Shown here piece after piece: positions 1 to 6,454 of a stretch of DNA of 6,545 nucleotides. Positions within the stretch are counted from its first letter, which is position 1. Each line of letters begins with the position of its first letter. Below the pieces are notes generated by a model. That model saw nothing but the letters and a program-made list of their open reading frames with translations. It made no database searches and had not been told where the DNA came from. The stretch is from an uncultured Prevotella sp. GTDB taxonomy: Bacteria > Bacteroidota > Bacteroidia > Bacteroidales > Bacteroidaceae. The position numbers were made by a program, and so were the translations under genes. Location of the stretch: positions 1-6,545 of the forward strand of contig CALCVP010000050.1 in the NCBI GenBank assembly GCA_937907705.1, read 5' to 3'.

Positions 1-172
1 GAAATGACAACAGGTTTAGTATATCAATCCACACACTTTTGCAGGTGACCCGAAAGAATCCCCAAAGATAGAGGTTTGGCATTAATCATTATTTAAAAAG
101 AGTATGAGTTCTTGGTATTGTCAGTTGGCAACCAACGCTTGTATAAAGCTAAACAAGTGCATATATTTACAG
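1..172. other. Intergenic edge with no supported gene
   Basis: I see no convincing gene here. The forward frames at the left edge close within about 70 bases and have no recognisable protein signature. A 21-codon leftward ORF (89 to 24) is too short and has no supporting context. A short hairpin GTTGG-caa-CCAAC sits at 124-136. Bases 30-60 (around TTTTGCAGGTGACCC) are somewhat more GC-rich than the rest and could be the edge of a neighbouring element, but nothing in the window confirms that. Confidence 0.5.
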
Positions 173-217
173 AACAGGATAGGAGGAAGACAATTTTTGT
201 CTTCCTCCTATCCTGTT
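173..217. terminator. Perfect 21-bp inverted repeat after the lipoprotein gene, probable terminator
   Basis: Bases 173-193 are exactly complementary to 197-217, separated by a 3-nt TTT loop, giving a very stable 21-bp stem. It begins 15 bases past the stop codon of the leftward ugd-lipoprotein unit, where a terminator for that unit is expected. Neither strand has a strong T-run after the stem: leftward it continues CTGTAAATAT, rightward TTGAATTAG. Termination is therefore inferred from position and stem strength rather than from a canonical intrinsic signature. It could instead stabilise 3' ends or block converging transcription from both sides. Confidence 0.7.
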
Positions 218-232
218 TGAATTAGTTGTTTA

Positions 233-1030
233 TTACTTGGTAACACTCATTTGTAATTTTCCATTAAATGAAATACAAAGTTTTACGATAAAGCAACTTG
301 GACTATCTGGTATGGCTAACTGAGTAGTGTACATAAGTCCACCTTCCGTTACGCCATCAAAAATGATATCACTAAGGATGCTTTGTCTTAGGAATTGAGG
401 AGGTACTAATTTTTTATAGTCAGCTTTTCTGAAATCTTTAGAGTAAAGCTTTGTCGCTCCATTGTAGACACTAATATGTATAATGTTGTCAAAGTAGATA
501 TTCTCAACTTGCAAGCCTTCTTCATTATAGGCAGACCGGTAAACTTTATAGGTAGTAGGATTAACTTGTATATAACTATGGTATTTATTGCCGTTATACA
601 TAACCACACTATCCCTTTTAATGGTGATTTTTTGATTGATGTTTAAAGCTTGCTTTTTACTGAATTGCAAAATGTCATTAGGATTATCACTCTTCATGTA
701 CTTCATAATATCACCATTGGTATTTTTGAACTCAAATACATGAGGCGTTTGCTTTACAATAGGATATTTGACAATGTTATTACCACCTTCCAAGATCATT
801 GTATCTGCTATTATCTTGAAATATAATGGCTGGCTGGTAGAATCAGGATAATAGATAGTATCGCCTTTAATGCGAAAAGCAACATTGTCTTCATCGCAAT
901 CAAGCCAAATACCTGCTAACATTTTTTTTGCTTTGACATTTTCTGTCTGCTCTACTTTCGCATCTCGCATTTTTTTACAAGAAACGATAGAAAACGCTAA
1001 AAAAATAATGAATATAAATATATTTTTCAT
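233..1030 (-). CDS. Small envelope lipoprotein of unknown function, coupled to ugd
   Basis: A predicted 265-residue lipoprotein. The N-terminus MKNIFIFIIFLAFSIVSC is a type II signal peptide: a short charged start, a hydrophobic core, and lipobox I-V-S-C with Cys18 as the lipidated residue. The mature chain begins KKMRDAK and has no further membrane segment. It appears beta-rich, with short alternating strands: a first half around LAGIW (residues 38-42) to about 115, and a second half from about 135 to the end. The overall look resembles Bacteroidales lipoproteins of the DUF4738 kind, but I hold that assignment only weakly. I chose the ATG at 1030 because it starts the signal peptide and overlaps the ugd stop as ATGA; a TTG five codons upstream would only add MHRKE. 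Coupling suggests shared expression with ugd and perhaps an envelope or polysaccharide-related role. Its function is not known from sequence. Confidence 0.85.
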   Translation of the reverse strand: MKNIFIFIIFLAFSIVSCKKMRDAKVEQTENVKAKKMLAGIWLDCDEDNVAFRIKGDTIYYPDSTSQPLYFKIIADTMILEGGNNIVKYPIVKQTPHVFEFKNTNGDIMKYMKSDNPNDILQFSKKQALNINQKITIKRDSVVMYNGNKYHSYIQVNPTTYKVYRSAYNEEGLQVENIYFDNIIHISVYNGATKLYSKDFRKADYKKLVPPQFLRQSILSDIIFDGVTEGGLMYTTQLAIPDSPSCFIVKLCISFNGKLQMSVTK

Positions 1031-2346
1031 TTCTTTCCTATGCAATGATATTCAAATCCATGTTCTGTAAGGTCATCATTGTCAAAAATATTCCGACCAT
1101 CAAAGACAATCTTATTTTTCATAAGATTTCCAATTCGTTCCCAATCTGGCAGTCTAAATTCTTTCCATTCTGTAAGCAGCATTAATGCATCTGCGCCCTC
1201 GACAGCATCATACATATTAAGACTATAGGTAACGTTTTCGCCTATAATACTTTTACATTCCTTCATGGCTTCAGGGTCATATACCTTTACTTTACATCCT
1301 GCTGCAATTAATTTATTGATAACAACTAAGGCTGTAGATTCTCTCATATCATCAGTCTCTGGCTTGAAGGATAATCCCCATAATGCAATGCATTTGTCTT
1401 TTAATGCATTGGCTCCAAAGCGATTTTGGAGTTTTTTAAATAGTATACCCTTTTGCTGTGCATTTACACGTTCTACTGCTTTAAGAACTTCTAAAGAGTA
1501 GTTGTTGTCTTCTGCTGTTTTTATAAGTGCTTTTACGTCTTTGGGAAAGCAAGAGCCTCCATACCCGCAACCTGCATATAAAAATTTACGCCCTATGCGT
1601 GTGTCAGAGCCTATACCAGCTCTAACGCTATTGACATTTGCACCAACCAATTCACATAGATTGGCAATATCATTCATGAAGCTAATACGTGTTGCTAACA
1701 TTGAGTTGGCTGCATATTTTGTCATTTCTGCACTTGGTATATCCATAAATATGACTCTGAAGTTATTTACCAAAAATGGTTTATATAATCGGGTAAGTAA
1801 CTTTTTGGCATTTTCACTTTCTACTCCAATAACAACACGGTCAGGGCTCATAAAGTCTTTTATGGCATTGCCTTCTTTTAAAAATTCAGGATTGCTGGCC
1901 ACATCAAACTTTACGTTTACACCTCTCTTGTCAAGTTCTGATTGAATTGCTTCACGTACTTTATGGGATGTCCCTACTGGTACAGTACTTTTGGTAACTA
2001 CTACTATGTATTTATTTAGATTTTCGCCAATAGTTTTAGCTACTTGCAAAACATATTTGAGGTCTGCGCTGCCGTCTTCATCAGGTGGCGTTCCTACTGC
2101 TGTAAATACAATCTGTTGATTATTAAGAACTTCAGCTAATGATGTGGTGAATTTCAGTCTACCAGCATTAATGTTTTTTACTACAAGTTCATCAAGGCCA
2201 GGCTCATAAATAGGTATTTCGCCATTAATCAAATTTTGGATTTTCTGCTTGTCTACATCAATGCAAGTAACTGTTGCACCTGTTTCTGCAAAACAAGCAC
2301 CAGATACTAAACCTACATATCCTGTTCCAACTATTGCTATATTCAT
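1027..2346 (-). CDS. ugd: UDP-glucose 6-dehydrogenase
   Basis: Cytoplasmic enzyme that oxidises UDP-glucose to UDP-glucuronate with two NAD+, supplying the sugar for capsule, exopolysaccharide or other surface glycans. At 439 residues it has normal family length. The N-terminal Rossmann domain shows GTGYVG (7-12) and VGTPPDEDG (84-92). STVPVG (120-125) and NPEFLKEG (152-159, with E154 and E158) line the active site. The central helical domain carries K210 and N214 in TKYAANSMLATR. The catalytic Cys266 lies in GYGGSCFPKD (261-270), followed by Asp270. The C-terminal UDP-binding domain includes ALWGLSFKPETDDMRES (321-337). All expected catalytic residues are present. UDP-ManNAc dehydrogenases share the architecture, but the GYGGSCFPKD loop and overall similarity favour UDP-glucose. 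No Shine-Dalgarno is visible. The downstream lipoprotein gene overlaps the stop codon by ATGA. No glycosyltransferase genes lie within the window. Confidence 0.96.
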   Translation of the reverse strand: MNIAIVGTGYVGLVSGACFAETGATVTCIDVDKQKIQNLINGEIPIYEPGLDELVVKNINAGRLKFTTSLAEVLNNQQIVFTAVGTPPDEDGSADLKYVLQVAKTIGENLNKYIVVVTKSTVPVGTSHKVREAIQSELDKRGVNVKFDVASNPEFLKEGNAIKDFMSPDRVVIGVESENAKKLLTRLYKPFLVNNFRVIFMDIPSAEMTKYAANSMLATRISFMNDIANLCELVGANVNSVRAGIGSDTRIGRKFLYAGCGYGGSCFPKDVKALIKTAEDNNYSLEVLKAVERVNAQQKGILFKKLQNRFGANALKDKCIALWGLSFKPETDDMRESTALVVINKLIAAGCKVKVYDPEAMKECKSIIGENVTYSLNMYDAVEGADALMLLTEWKEFRLPDWERIGNLMKNKIVFDGRNIFDNDDLTEHGFEYHCIGKK

Positions 2347-2433
2347 AGATTTTAAAATAGTACCATTCTTATTCCTTATTTTGATTTACTGTAAAATAAA
2401 GAAAAGAAATGTGTGAATGTTTTTATTAAACGG

Positions 2434-2443
2434 TGCAAAAATA
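2434..2443 (-). promoter_or_regulatory. Probable -7 element of the ugd promoter
   Basis: On the minus strand this reads TATTTTTGCA, matching the Bacteroidetes -7 consensus TAnnTTTG. No clear TTTG is found at the expected -33 spacing, so only half the promoter is recognisable. Transcription would start near 2430, giving ugd a 5' leader of roughly 85 nt that is AT-rich with no visible ribosome-binding site. Confidence 0.5.
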
Positions 2444-2525
2444 TAAAAATATATCCATAAATAAGAATATTGCTGTTCTTTTTTGACTTATTTAGCTACA
2501 TATAAATCTGATTTATACAATAAAT

Positions 2526-2556
2526 TTTGTTTTCTCAATTAAAAAGCGTAATTTTG
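2526..2556 (+). promoter_or_regulatory. Bacteroidetes-type promoter directly abutting the HU/SPOR gene
   Basis: TTTG at 2526-2529 and TAATTTTG at 2549-2556, separated by 19 bases, match the Bacteroidetes primary sigma consensus (TTTG, 19-21 bases, TAnnTTTG). The -7 element ends only five bases before the ATG at 2562, so the transcript should begin at or within a few bases of the start codon. That predicts a leaderless or nearly leaderless mRNA. An additional promoter further upstream is possible but not evident. Confidence 0.65.
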
Positions 2557-2561
2557 CAATC

Positions 2562-3689
2562 ATGATGGATTTGGAAAAGCATATTAAAAAGTTACTTTTA
2601 ACTAATGATTGTGTCATTATACCGGGCTTAGGCGGTTTTACTGCTAATTATGTCGCTGCAAGATATGATGAACGTGAATGTGCGTTTATACCTCCACATA
2701 GGGTACTTAGTTTTAATGCTAAATTAAGCATAAATGATTCTCTTTTGGTTCAGGAATATGCAGAGGCGTATGATATAAGTTATCCTGAAGCTCTGAGTAA
2801 AATAGAAAGTGAAACAGATGATATAAAGAAAGCGTTAGACGAAGTAGGGTATTGTGAGCTTTGCGGAATAGGTACATTATGTGTCAATAAACAGAATACA
2901 ATGGAATTTGTTCCATCCGTAGGAGGACTGCTTACGCCTAATTTTTATGCTCTTGCTCCATTTGAAATGTTGCCGTTATCAACTGTAGATGTACAAGAGA
3001 AACCGTCAACGAATGTTCAAGCAGTTCCTACTGCAAAAATAACGTTGCCGACAGCTGAAGTTAATAGCGTATTGGCTTTAAATAAAGATGGTAACGAAGA
3101 GAAAAATAAAAATGCTAATTCTTTAAATACAAGAGAACAACACAATACAGTATTTACAAGGTGGACTTTGCTCCGAAATGTCGCTGCAATATTGATAGCT
3201 GTTGTTTGTTTCTTTGCCTTGGCATTTCCTGTGGGCAATAGCGTTAAGACTGTGCAATTAAGCAATATTGATAATGGCGTATTTGCTAATCTTATAGTTA
3301 ATGGCTTTTCAAAAATATCAGCAAAACCAATTTCTTTAGAAGTGAACAATGCTAAACAATGTTCAAATAAATCAGCAAGAGAAATATCAAATGAAAATTT
3401 GACAGCTGATGCAATGGATAAAAAAACTCTATTGAAGGCAACTGTAGCCAATGCAAATTCCTATTATAGTATAGTATTGGCAAGTAGAGTGATGAAAACC
3501 AATGCAGAAGAATATGTAGAAACTTTAAAAAAGAAGGGATGGAAAGAGGTCTATATGGCTACTTCAACAGATAAACTTACTAAAGTCTTATATGGCAATT
3601 ATTCAACAAAGTCGCAAGCGCAAGAAAAGCTGAATGAGTTGCGAGCAATCTCTATATTTAAAGATGCTTGGGTCACTAAGATGAATTGA
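2562..3689 (+). CDS. HU-like (CCDC81-type) / transmembrane / SPOR domain protein
   Basis: A 375-residue protein with three parts. Residues 1 to about 135 resemble the paired bacterial HU-CCDC81 domains typical of Bacteroidetes: the opening LEKHIKKLL, the turn IPGLGGF (20-26), FIPPHRVLSFN (42-52) and the second-domain turn CGIGTL (101-106). A polar linker (about 140-200) leads to one transmembrane helix at about 203-224. A periplasmic spacer is followed by a SPOR domain (about 300-375, starting YYSIVLASRV and ending near FKDAWVTKMN), a fold that binds septal peptidoglycan stripped of stem peptides. Predicted topology is N-terminus inside and SPOR outside. The HU part may bind DNA or act as a protein scaffold; a link between chromosome and division site is inference. 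The start could be either of two adjacent ATGs (2562 or 2565); later starts would remove the first HU helix. Unusual cysteines (C98, C101, C107) sit in the second HU turn. The FHA gene follows 31 bases downstream. Confidence 0.88.
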   Translation: MMDLEKHIKKLLLTNDCVIIPGLGGFTANYVAARYDERECAFIPPHRVLSFNAKLSINDSLLVQEYAEAYDISYPEALSKIESETDDIKKALDEVGYCELCGIGTLCVNKQNTMEFVPSVGGLLTPNFYALAPFEMLPLSTVDVQEKPSTNVQAVPTAKITLPTAEVNSVLALNKDGNEEKNKNANSLNTREQHNTVFTRWTLLRNVAAILIAVVCFFALAFPVGNSVKTVQLSNIDNGVFANLIVNGFSKISAKPISLEVNNAKQCSNKSAREISNENLTADAMDKKTLLKATVANANSYYSIVLASRVMKTNAEEYVETLKKKGWKEVYMATSTDKLTKVLYGNYSTKSQAQEKLNELRAISIFKDAWVTKMN

Positions 3690-3720
3690 CAAAGATAATA
3701 TTTATTGATATTAAGGTAAA

Positions 3721-4254
3721 ATGAAGCGTGTAAAGTGTCCAAAATGTGATAATTATATCACATTTGATGAAACAAAATATAGGGAGGGACAAGCTCTCGT
3801 ATTTGAATGCCCACAATGTGGAAAACAATTCGGCATACGAATTGGTACTTCTCAATTACATAATACCCATAAAAATGAAGTAATAGATGAAAGTGTTGAG
3901 GGAAAAGAATTTGGTGCTATTGTTGTAATAGAGAATGTTTTTCATTATAAACAGGTAATTCCCCTTTCTTTAGGAGACAATATCATTGGCCGATATATGA
4001 AAGGAAGTAAGGCTACGGCTCCTATTGAGACAAATGATCCGAGTATAGATATTTGTCATTGCGTTATTAATGTGTCAAAAGACAAAAAAGGACAATTAAA
4101 ATATATATTGCGGGATGGTCCGAGCTATACAGGTACATTTGTTGATAATGAAATATTAGGCAATCGTGAACGTCGTGTAATCTATAATGGCACATTATTT
4201 ACTATTGGAGCCACAAGCATCATATTGCGTACTCCTGATGGTGAAGAGGATTAA
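3721..4254 (+). CDS. Zinc-ribbon and FHA domain protein
   Basis: A 177-residue soluble, presumably cytoplasmic protein without signal peptide or membrane segment. Residues 1-40 form a treble-clef or MJ0042-like zinc ribbon with two knuckles, CPKC (C6, C9) and CPQC (C30, C33). After a short linker, residues about 65-172 form a forkhead-associated domain, a fold that usually binds phosphothreonine peptides. Visible FHA marks are IIGRY (88-92), H113 in DICHCVI, and the turn GTFVDN (138-143) before the final strands ending at TIGATSIILR. The Ser of the usual SRxH motif is replaced by Asp110, so phosphopeptide binding may be altered. The gene starts 31 bases after the HU/SPOR stop on the same strand, which suggests co-transcription and a shared process. 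A weak AAGG lies five bases before the ATG. No kinase or phosphatase gene is in the window, so the partner is unknown. Confidence 0.88.
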   Translation: MKRVKCPKCDNYITFDETKYREGQALVFECPQCGKQFGIRIGTSQLHNTHKNEVIDESVEGKEFGAIVVIENVFHYKQVIPLSLGDNIIGRYMKGSKATAPIETNDPSIDICHCVINVSKDKKGQLKYILRDGPSYTGTFVDNEILGNRERRVIYNGTLFTIGATSIILRTPDGEED

Positions 4255-4408
4255 AACTATTGCAAAATTAGGACGTTATATTTTATGTAGGCCTATTATA
4301 TAGGAAATAGTTAGAAGTATCCTGTTAATCATCTATAATTACGCCTCTATTTTATTAAAAAAATATAATACTATTTATCAAATAACAACTTATATCAATT
4401 AAATGTGG

Positions 4409-4416
4409 TAATTTTG
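4409..4416 (+). promoter_or_regulatory. Probable -7 element of the rpsA promoter
   Basis: TAATTTTG matches the Bacteroidetes -7 consensus and shares an 11-base string (GTAATTTTGCA, 4408-4418) with the HU/SPOR promoter. No TTTG lies at the ideal -33 distance. Transcription would start near 4421, leaving a leader of about 60 nt. The rest of the gap from 4255 to 4408 is AT-rich; a weak 5-bp hairpin (4292-4304) has no following T-run. Confidence 0.55.
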
Positions 4417-4420
4417 CAGC

Positions 4421-4480
4421 CGATTTTACAATTCACATAAAGTCTAACTTTATTAATTATTAAATTTTTAACTTTTATTT
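4421..4480 (+). promoter_or_regulatory. AT-rich rpsA leader without a Shine-Dalgarno sequence
   Basis: The stretch between the predicted transcription start and the rpsA ATG is almost entirely A and T, with a run of TTATTAATTATTAAATTT and no AGGAG-like sequence before the start codon. In this phylum, initiation commonly relies on unstructured A/U-rich leaders rather than anti-Shine-Dalgarno pairing. S1 binds such RNA in other bacteria, and self-regulation of rpsA through its leader is known in Escherichia coli. Autoregulation here is an inference. Confidence 0.4.
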
Positions 4481-6253
4481 ATGTCAGATTTAAAGAACGT
4501 ACAGCCGTTGGCAGACTTCAATTGGGATGAGTTTGAAAATGGTAGTCAGTCAAATGTAAGCAAGGAACAATTGGAAAAAGCTTACGACGAGACCCTTAAT
4601 AAGGTCAGCGAACATCAAGTAGTAGAGGGTACAGTAATCTCTATTGACAAAAAAGAGGTTATTGTTAACATCGGCTATAAGAGCGATGGTGTTATCCCTG
4701 CAAGTGAGTTCCGCTACAATCCTGATTTGAAGGTAGGCGACAAGGTTGAGGTTTATGTTGAAAATCAAGAGGATAAGAAAGGTCAACTCTTGCTTTCACA
4801 TAAGAAAGCTCGCCTCAGCAAGAGCTGGGAGCGTGTTAATGCAGCACTTGAAAATGAAGAGGTTATTCAGGGCTATATCAAGTGTCGTACCAAGGGTGGT
4901 ATGATTGTTGATGTATTTGGAATTGAAGCATTCTTGCCTGGTAGCCAAATCGACGTTCATCCTATACGTGACTACGATATGTTCGTAGGTAAGACAATGG
5001 AATTTAAGGTTGTAAAAATCAATCAGGAATTCCGTAATGTCGTTGTTTCTCACAAGGCTCTTATTGAAGCTGAGTTGGAAGCACAGAAGAAAGAAATTAT
5101 CAGCAAACTTGAAAAAGGCCAAATTCTTGAAGGTACTGTTAAGAATATTACTTCATACGGTGTATTCGTAGACCTTGGTGGCGTTGACGGACTTATTCAT
5201 ATTACAGACCTTTCTTGGGGTCGTGTAAGTGATCCACATGAGGTAGTACAGCTTGATCAAAAGATCAATGTTGTTATTCTTGACTTTGATGATGACAAGA
5301 AACGAATTGCTCTTGGCTTGAAGCAACTTACTCCTCATCCATGGGATGCTCTTGATCCAAATCTTAAGGTTGGTGATCATGTTAAGGGAAAGGTTGTTGT
5401 TATAGCAGACTATGGCGCATTTGTAGAGATTGCTCCTGGTGTAGAGGGCTTAATTCATGTATCAGAAATGAGCTGGAGCCAGCATTTGCGTAGTGCTCAA
5501 GAGTTCCTTCATGTAGGTGATGAGGTAGAGGCAGTAATTCTTACTCTTGACCGTGAGGAACGTAAGATGTCTCTTGGTATCAAACAGCTGAAAGAAGATC
5601 CATGGGAAACTATTGAGGTTAAGTATCCAATTGGCAGCAAACATACTGCTAAAGTTCGTAACTTTACTAACTTTGGTATCTTTGTAGAGCTTGAGGAAGG
5701 CGTAGATGGTCTTATTCATATTTCAGATCTTTCTTGGACAAAGAAGGTTAAGCATCCTTCAGAATTTACTCATGTAGGTGCTGATATTGATGTTGTAGTT
5801 CTTGAAATAGACAAGGAAAATCGTCGTTTAAGCCTTGGACACAAGCAACTTGAGGAAAATCCTTGGGATAAATATGAGGAAATCTATACTCCAGGTTCAG
5901 TTCACATGGGTAAGATAACTGAAATAATGGACAAGGGTGCCGTTATTGCCCTCAATGAGGGTGGTGAAGGTTTTGCTACTCCAAAGCACCTCGTTAAAGA
6001 AGATGGTTCACAGGCTCAACTCGGTGAAGAACTTCCATTCAAGGTTATCGAATTTGTAAAGGAGACAAAGCGTATCATTCTCTCTCATAGCCGTACATTT
6101 GAGGATGTAAAAGATGAACCTAAGAAGGCTCCTCGTGTTAAGAAAGCTAAGAAGGATGAAGCTCCTGTAATAAATAATGTTGCGGCAGGAACAACTTTAG
6201 GTGATATCGATGCTCTTGCAGAATTGAAAGCTAAATTGGAGAAGGGTGAGTAA
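4481..6253 (+). CDS. rpsA: 30S ribosomal protein S1
   Basis: Ribosomal protein S1 binds mRNA on the small subunit and helps initiate and unfold messages; it matters especially where Shine-Dalgarno pairing is little used. The 590-residue chain has an N-terminal acidic segment (1-44) and six S1 OB-fold repeats at about 45-108, 125-193, 213-282, 297-369, 384-456 and 471-537. Repeats 3-5 are the most canonical, each with a YGVFVDL/YGAFVEI/FGIFVEL strand and GLIH(I/V)S(D/E). The last repeat is more diverged. The tail (541-590) is lysine-rich, then ends in a short helix-like segment TTLGDIDALAELKAKLEKG. Length is slightly above the 557 residues of the E. coli protein. Codon choice is more biased (frequent CGT, GGT, CTT) than in neighbouring genes, as expected for high expression. 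It is monocistronic from its own promoter to a strong terminator. Identification is secure. Confidence 0.98.
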   Translation: MSDLKNVQPLADFNWDEFENGSQSNVSKEQLEKAYDETLNKVSEHQVVEGTVISIDKKEVIVNIGYKSDGVIPASEFRYNPDLKVGDKVEVYVENQEDKKGQLLLSHKKARLSKSWERVNAALENEEVIQGYIKCRTKGGMIVDVFGIEAFLPGSQIDVHPIRDYDMFVGKTMEFKVVKINQEFRNVVVSHKALIEAELEAQKKEIISKLEKGQILEGTVKNITSYGVFVDLGGVDGLIHITDLSWGRVSDPHEVVQLDQKINVVILDFDDDKKRIALGLKQLTPHPWDALDPNLKVGDHVKGKVVVIADYGAFVEIAPGVEGLIHVSEMSWSQHLRSAQEFLHVGDEVEAVILTLDREERKMSLGIKQLKEDPWETIEVKYPIGSKHTAKVRNFTNFGIFVELEEGVDGLIHISDLSWTKKVKHPSEFTHVGADIDVVVLEIDKENRRLSLGHKQLEENPWDKYEEIYTPGSVHMGKITEIMDKGAVIALNEGGEGFATPKHLVKEDGSQAQLGEELPFKVIEFVKETKRIILSHSRTFEDVKDEPKKAPRVKKAKKDEAPVINNVAAGTTLGDIDALAELKAKLEKGE

Positions 6254-6278
6254 TTATTGTCATCTTCGATAATAAAAA

Positions 6279-6295
6279 TTGGCGTTAAGCGCCAA
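6279..6295 (+). terminator. Short GC-rich hairpin just after rpsA
   Basis: TTGGCG (6279-6284) pairs with CGCCAA (6290-6295) around a 5-nt loop TTAAG, 25 bases past the rpsA stop. It is not followed by a T-run, so alone it is a weak terminator. It probably acts as a 3'-end stabiliser or as an auxiliary to the larger hairpin six bases downstream. Confidence 0.45.
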
Positions 6296-6300
6296 ATATT

Positions 6301-6339
6301 AAAAAGACTTGTTGCATATCTTATGCAGCAAGTCTTTTT
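6301..6339 (+). terminator. Intrinsic terminator of rpsA
   Basis: Bases 6301-6317 pair with 6323-6339 over 17 bp (one G-U wobble) around the 5-nt loop ATCTT. The stem starts with five A residues and ends with five T residues, giving a U-tract on the rpsA transcript and an equivalent on the opposite strand, so it could work in both directions. It lies 48 bases after the rpsA stop. Confidence 0.9.
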
Positions 6340-6373
6340 GTATATTAGAATTTCGTTAAAAATCATTTCGACC

Positions 6374-6454
6374 TGTACGGTTGAAAGTGCCCACCCCTAT
6401 AAAATATATGCCACCTTCTTACGTTATATGTTATAGTAATCAAAATAGACATCA
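6374..6454 (+). other. Possible end of a mobile element with a repeated TGCC(C)ACC motif
   Basis: After the rpsA terminator the base composition shifts to a GC-richer patch. TGCCCACC (6388-6395) is followed by TGCCACC (6409-6415), with starts 21 bases apart, about two helical turns. A TGT at 6374-6376 precedes them. Spaced repeats just inside a TG end, ahead of an ORF, recall transposase-binding ends such as those of IS21-like elements. No opposite end or target duplication is visible because the window stops, so this could also be a regulatory region. Confidence 0.25.

Noticed and set aside
24..89. Leftward 21-codon ORF near the left edge
   Set aside because: Too short, with no promoter, ribosome-binding site or conserved feature visible.
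124..136. Hairpin GTTGG-caa-CCAAC considered as part of a tRNA or regulatory RNA
   Set aside because: Only a 5-bp stem; the surrounding bases do not form a cloverleaf or any riboswitch fold I know.
1031..1045. TTG start extending the lipoprotein by five residues (MHRKE)
   Set aside because: The ATG at 1030 begins the signal peptide directly and overlaps the ugd stop as ATGA; the extension has no support.
1265..1945. Two rightward ORFs (78 and 147 codons) inside ugd
   Set aside because: They are antisense to a complete ugd with all its catalytic motifs and show no family features of their own.
3017..3451. Leftward 144-codon ORF within the HU/SPOR gene
   Set aside because: It is antisense to the linker, membrane helix and spacer of a well-supported protein; its composition only mirrors them.
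4292..4304. Hairpin CCTAT-tat-ATAGG considered as a terminator for the FHA gene
   Set aside because: The stem is short and AT-rich, and no T-run follows it.
4550..5719. Several leftward ORFs of 75-108 codons opposite rpsA
   Set aside because: They are shadows of the biased codon use of rpsA, with no start signals or recognisable domains.
6085..6366. Leftward 93-codon ORF over the end of rpsA
   Set aside because: It runs through the rpsA terminator hairpins and is antisense to the conserved S1 tail.
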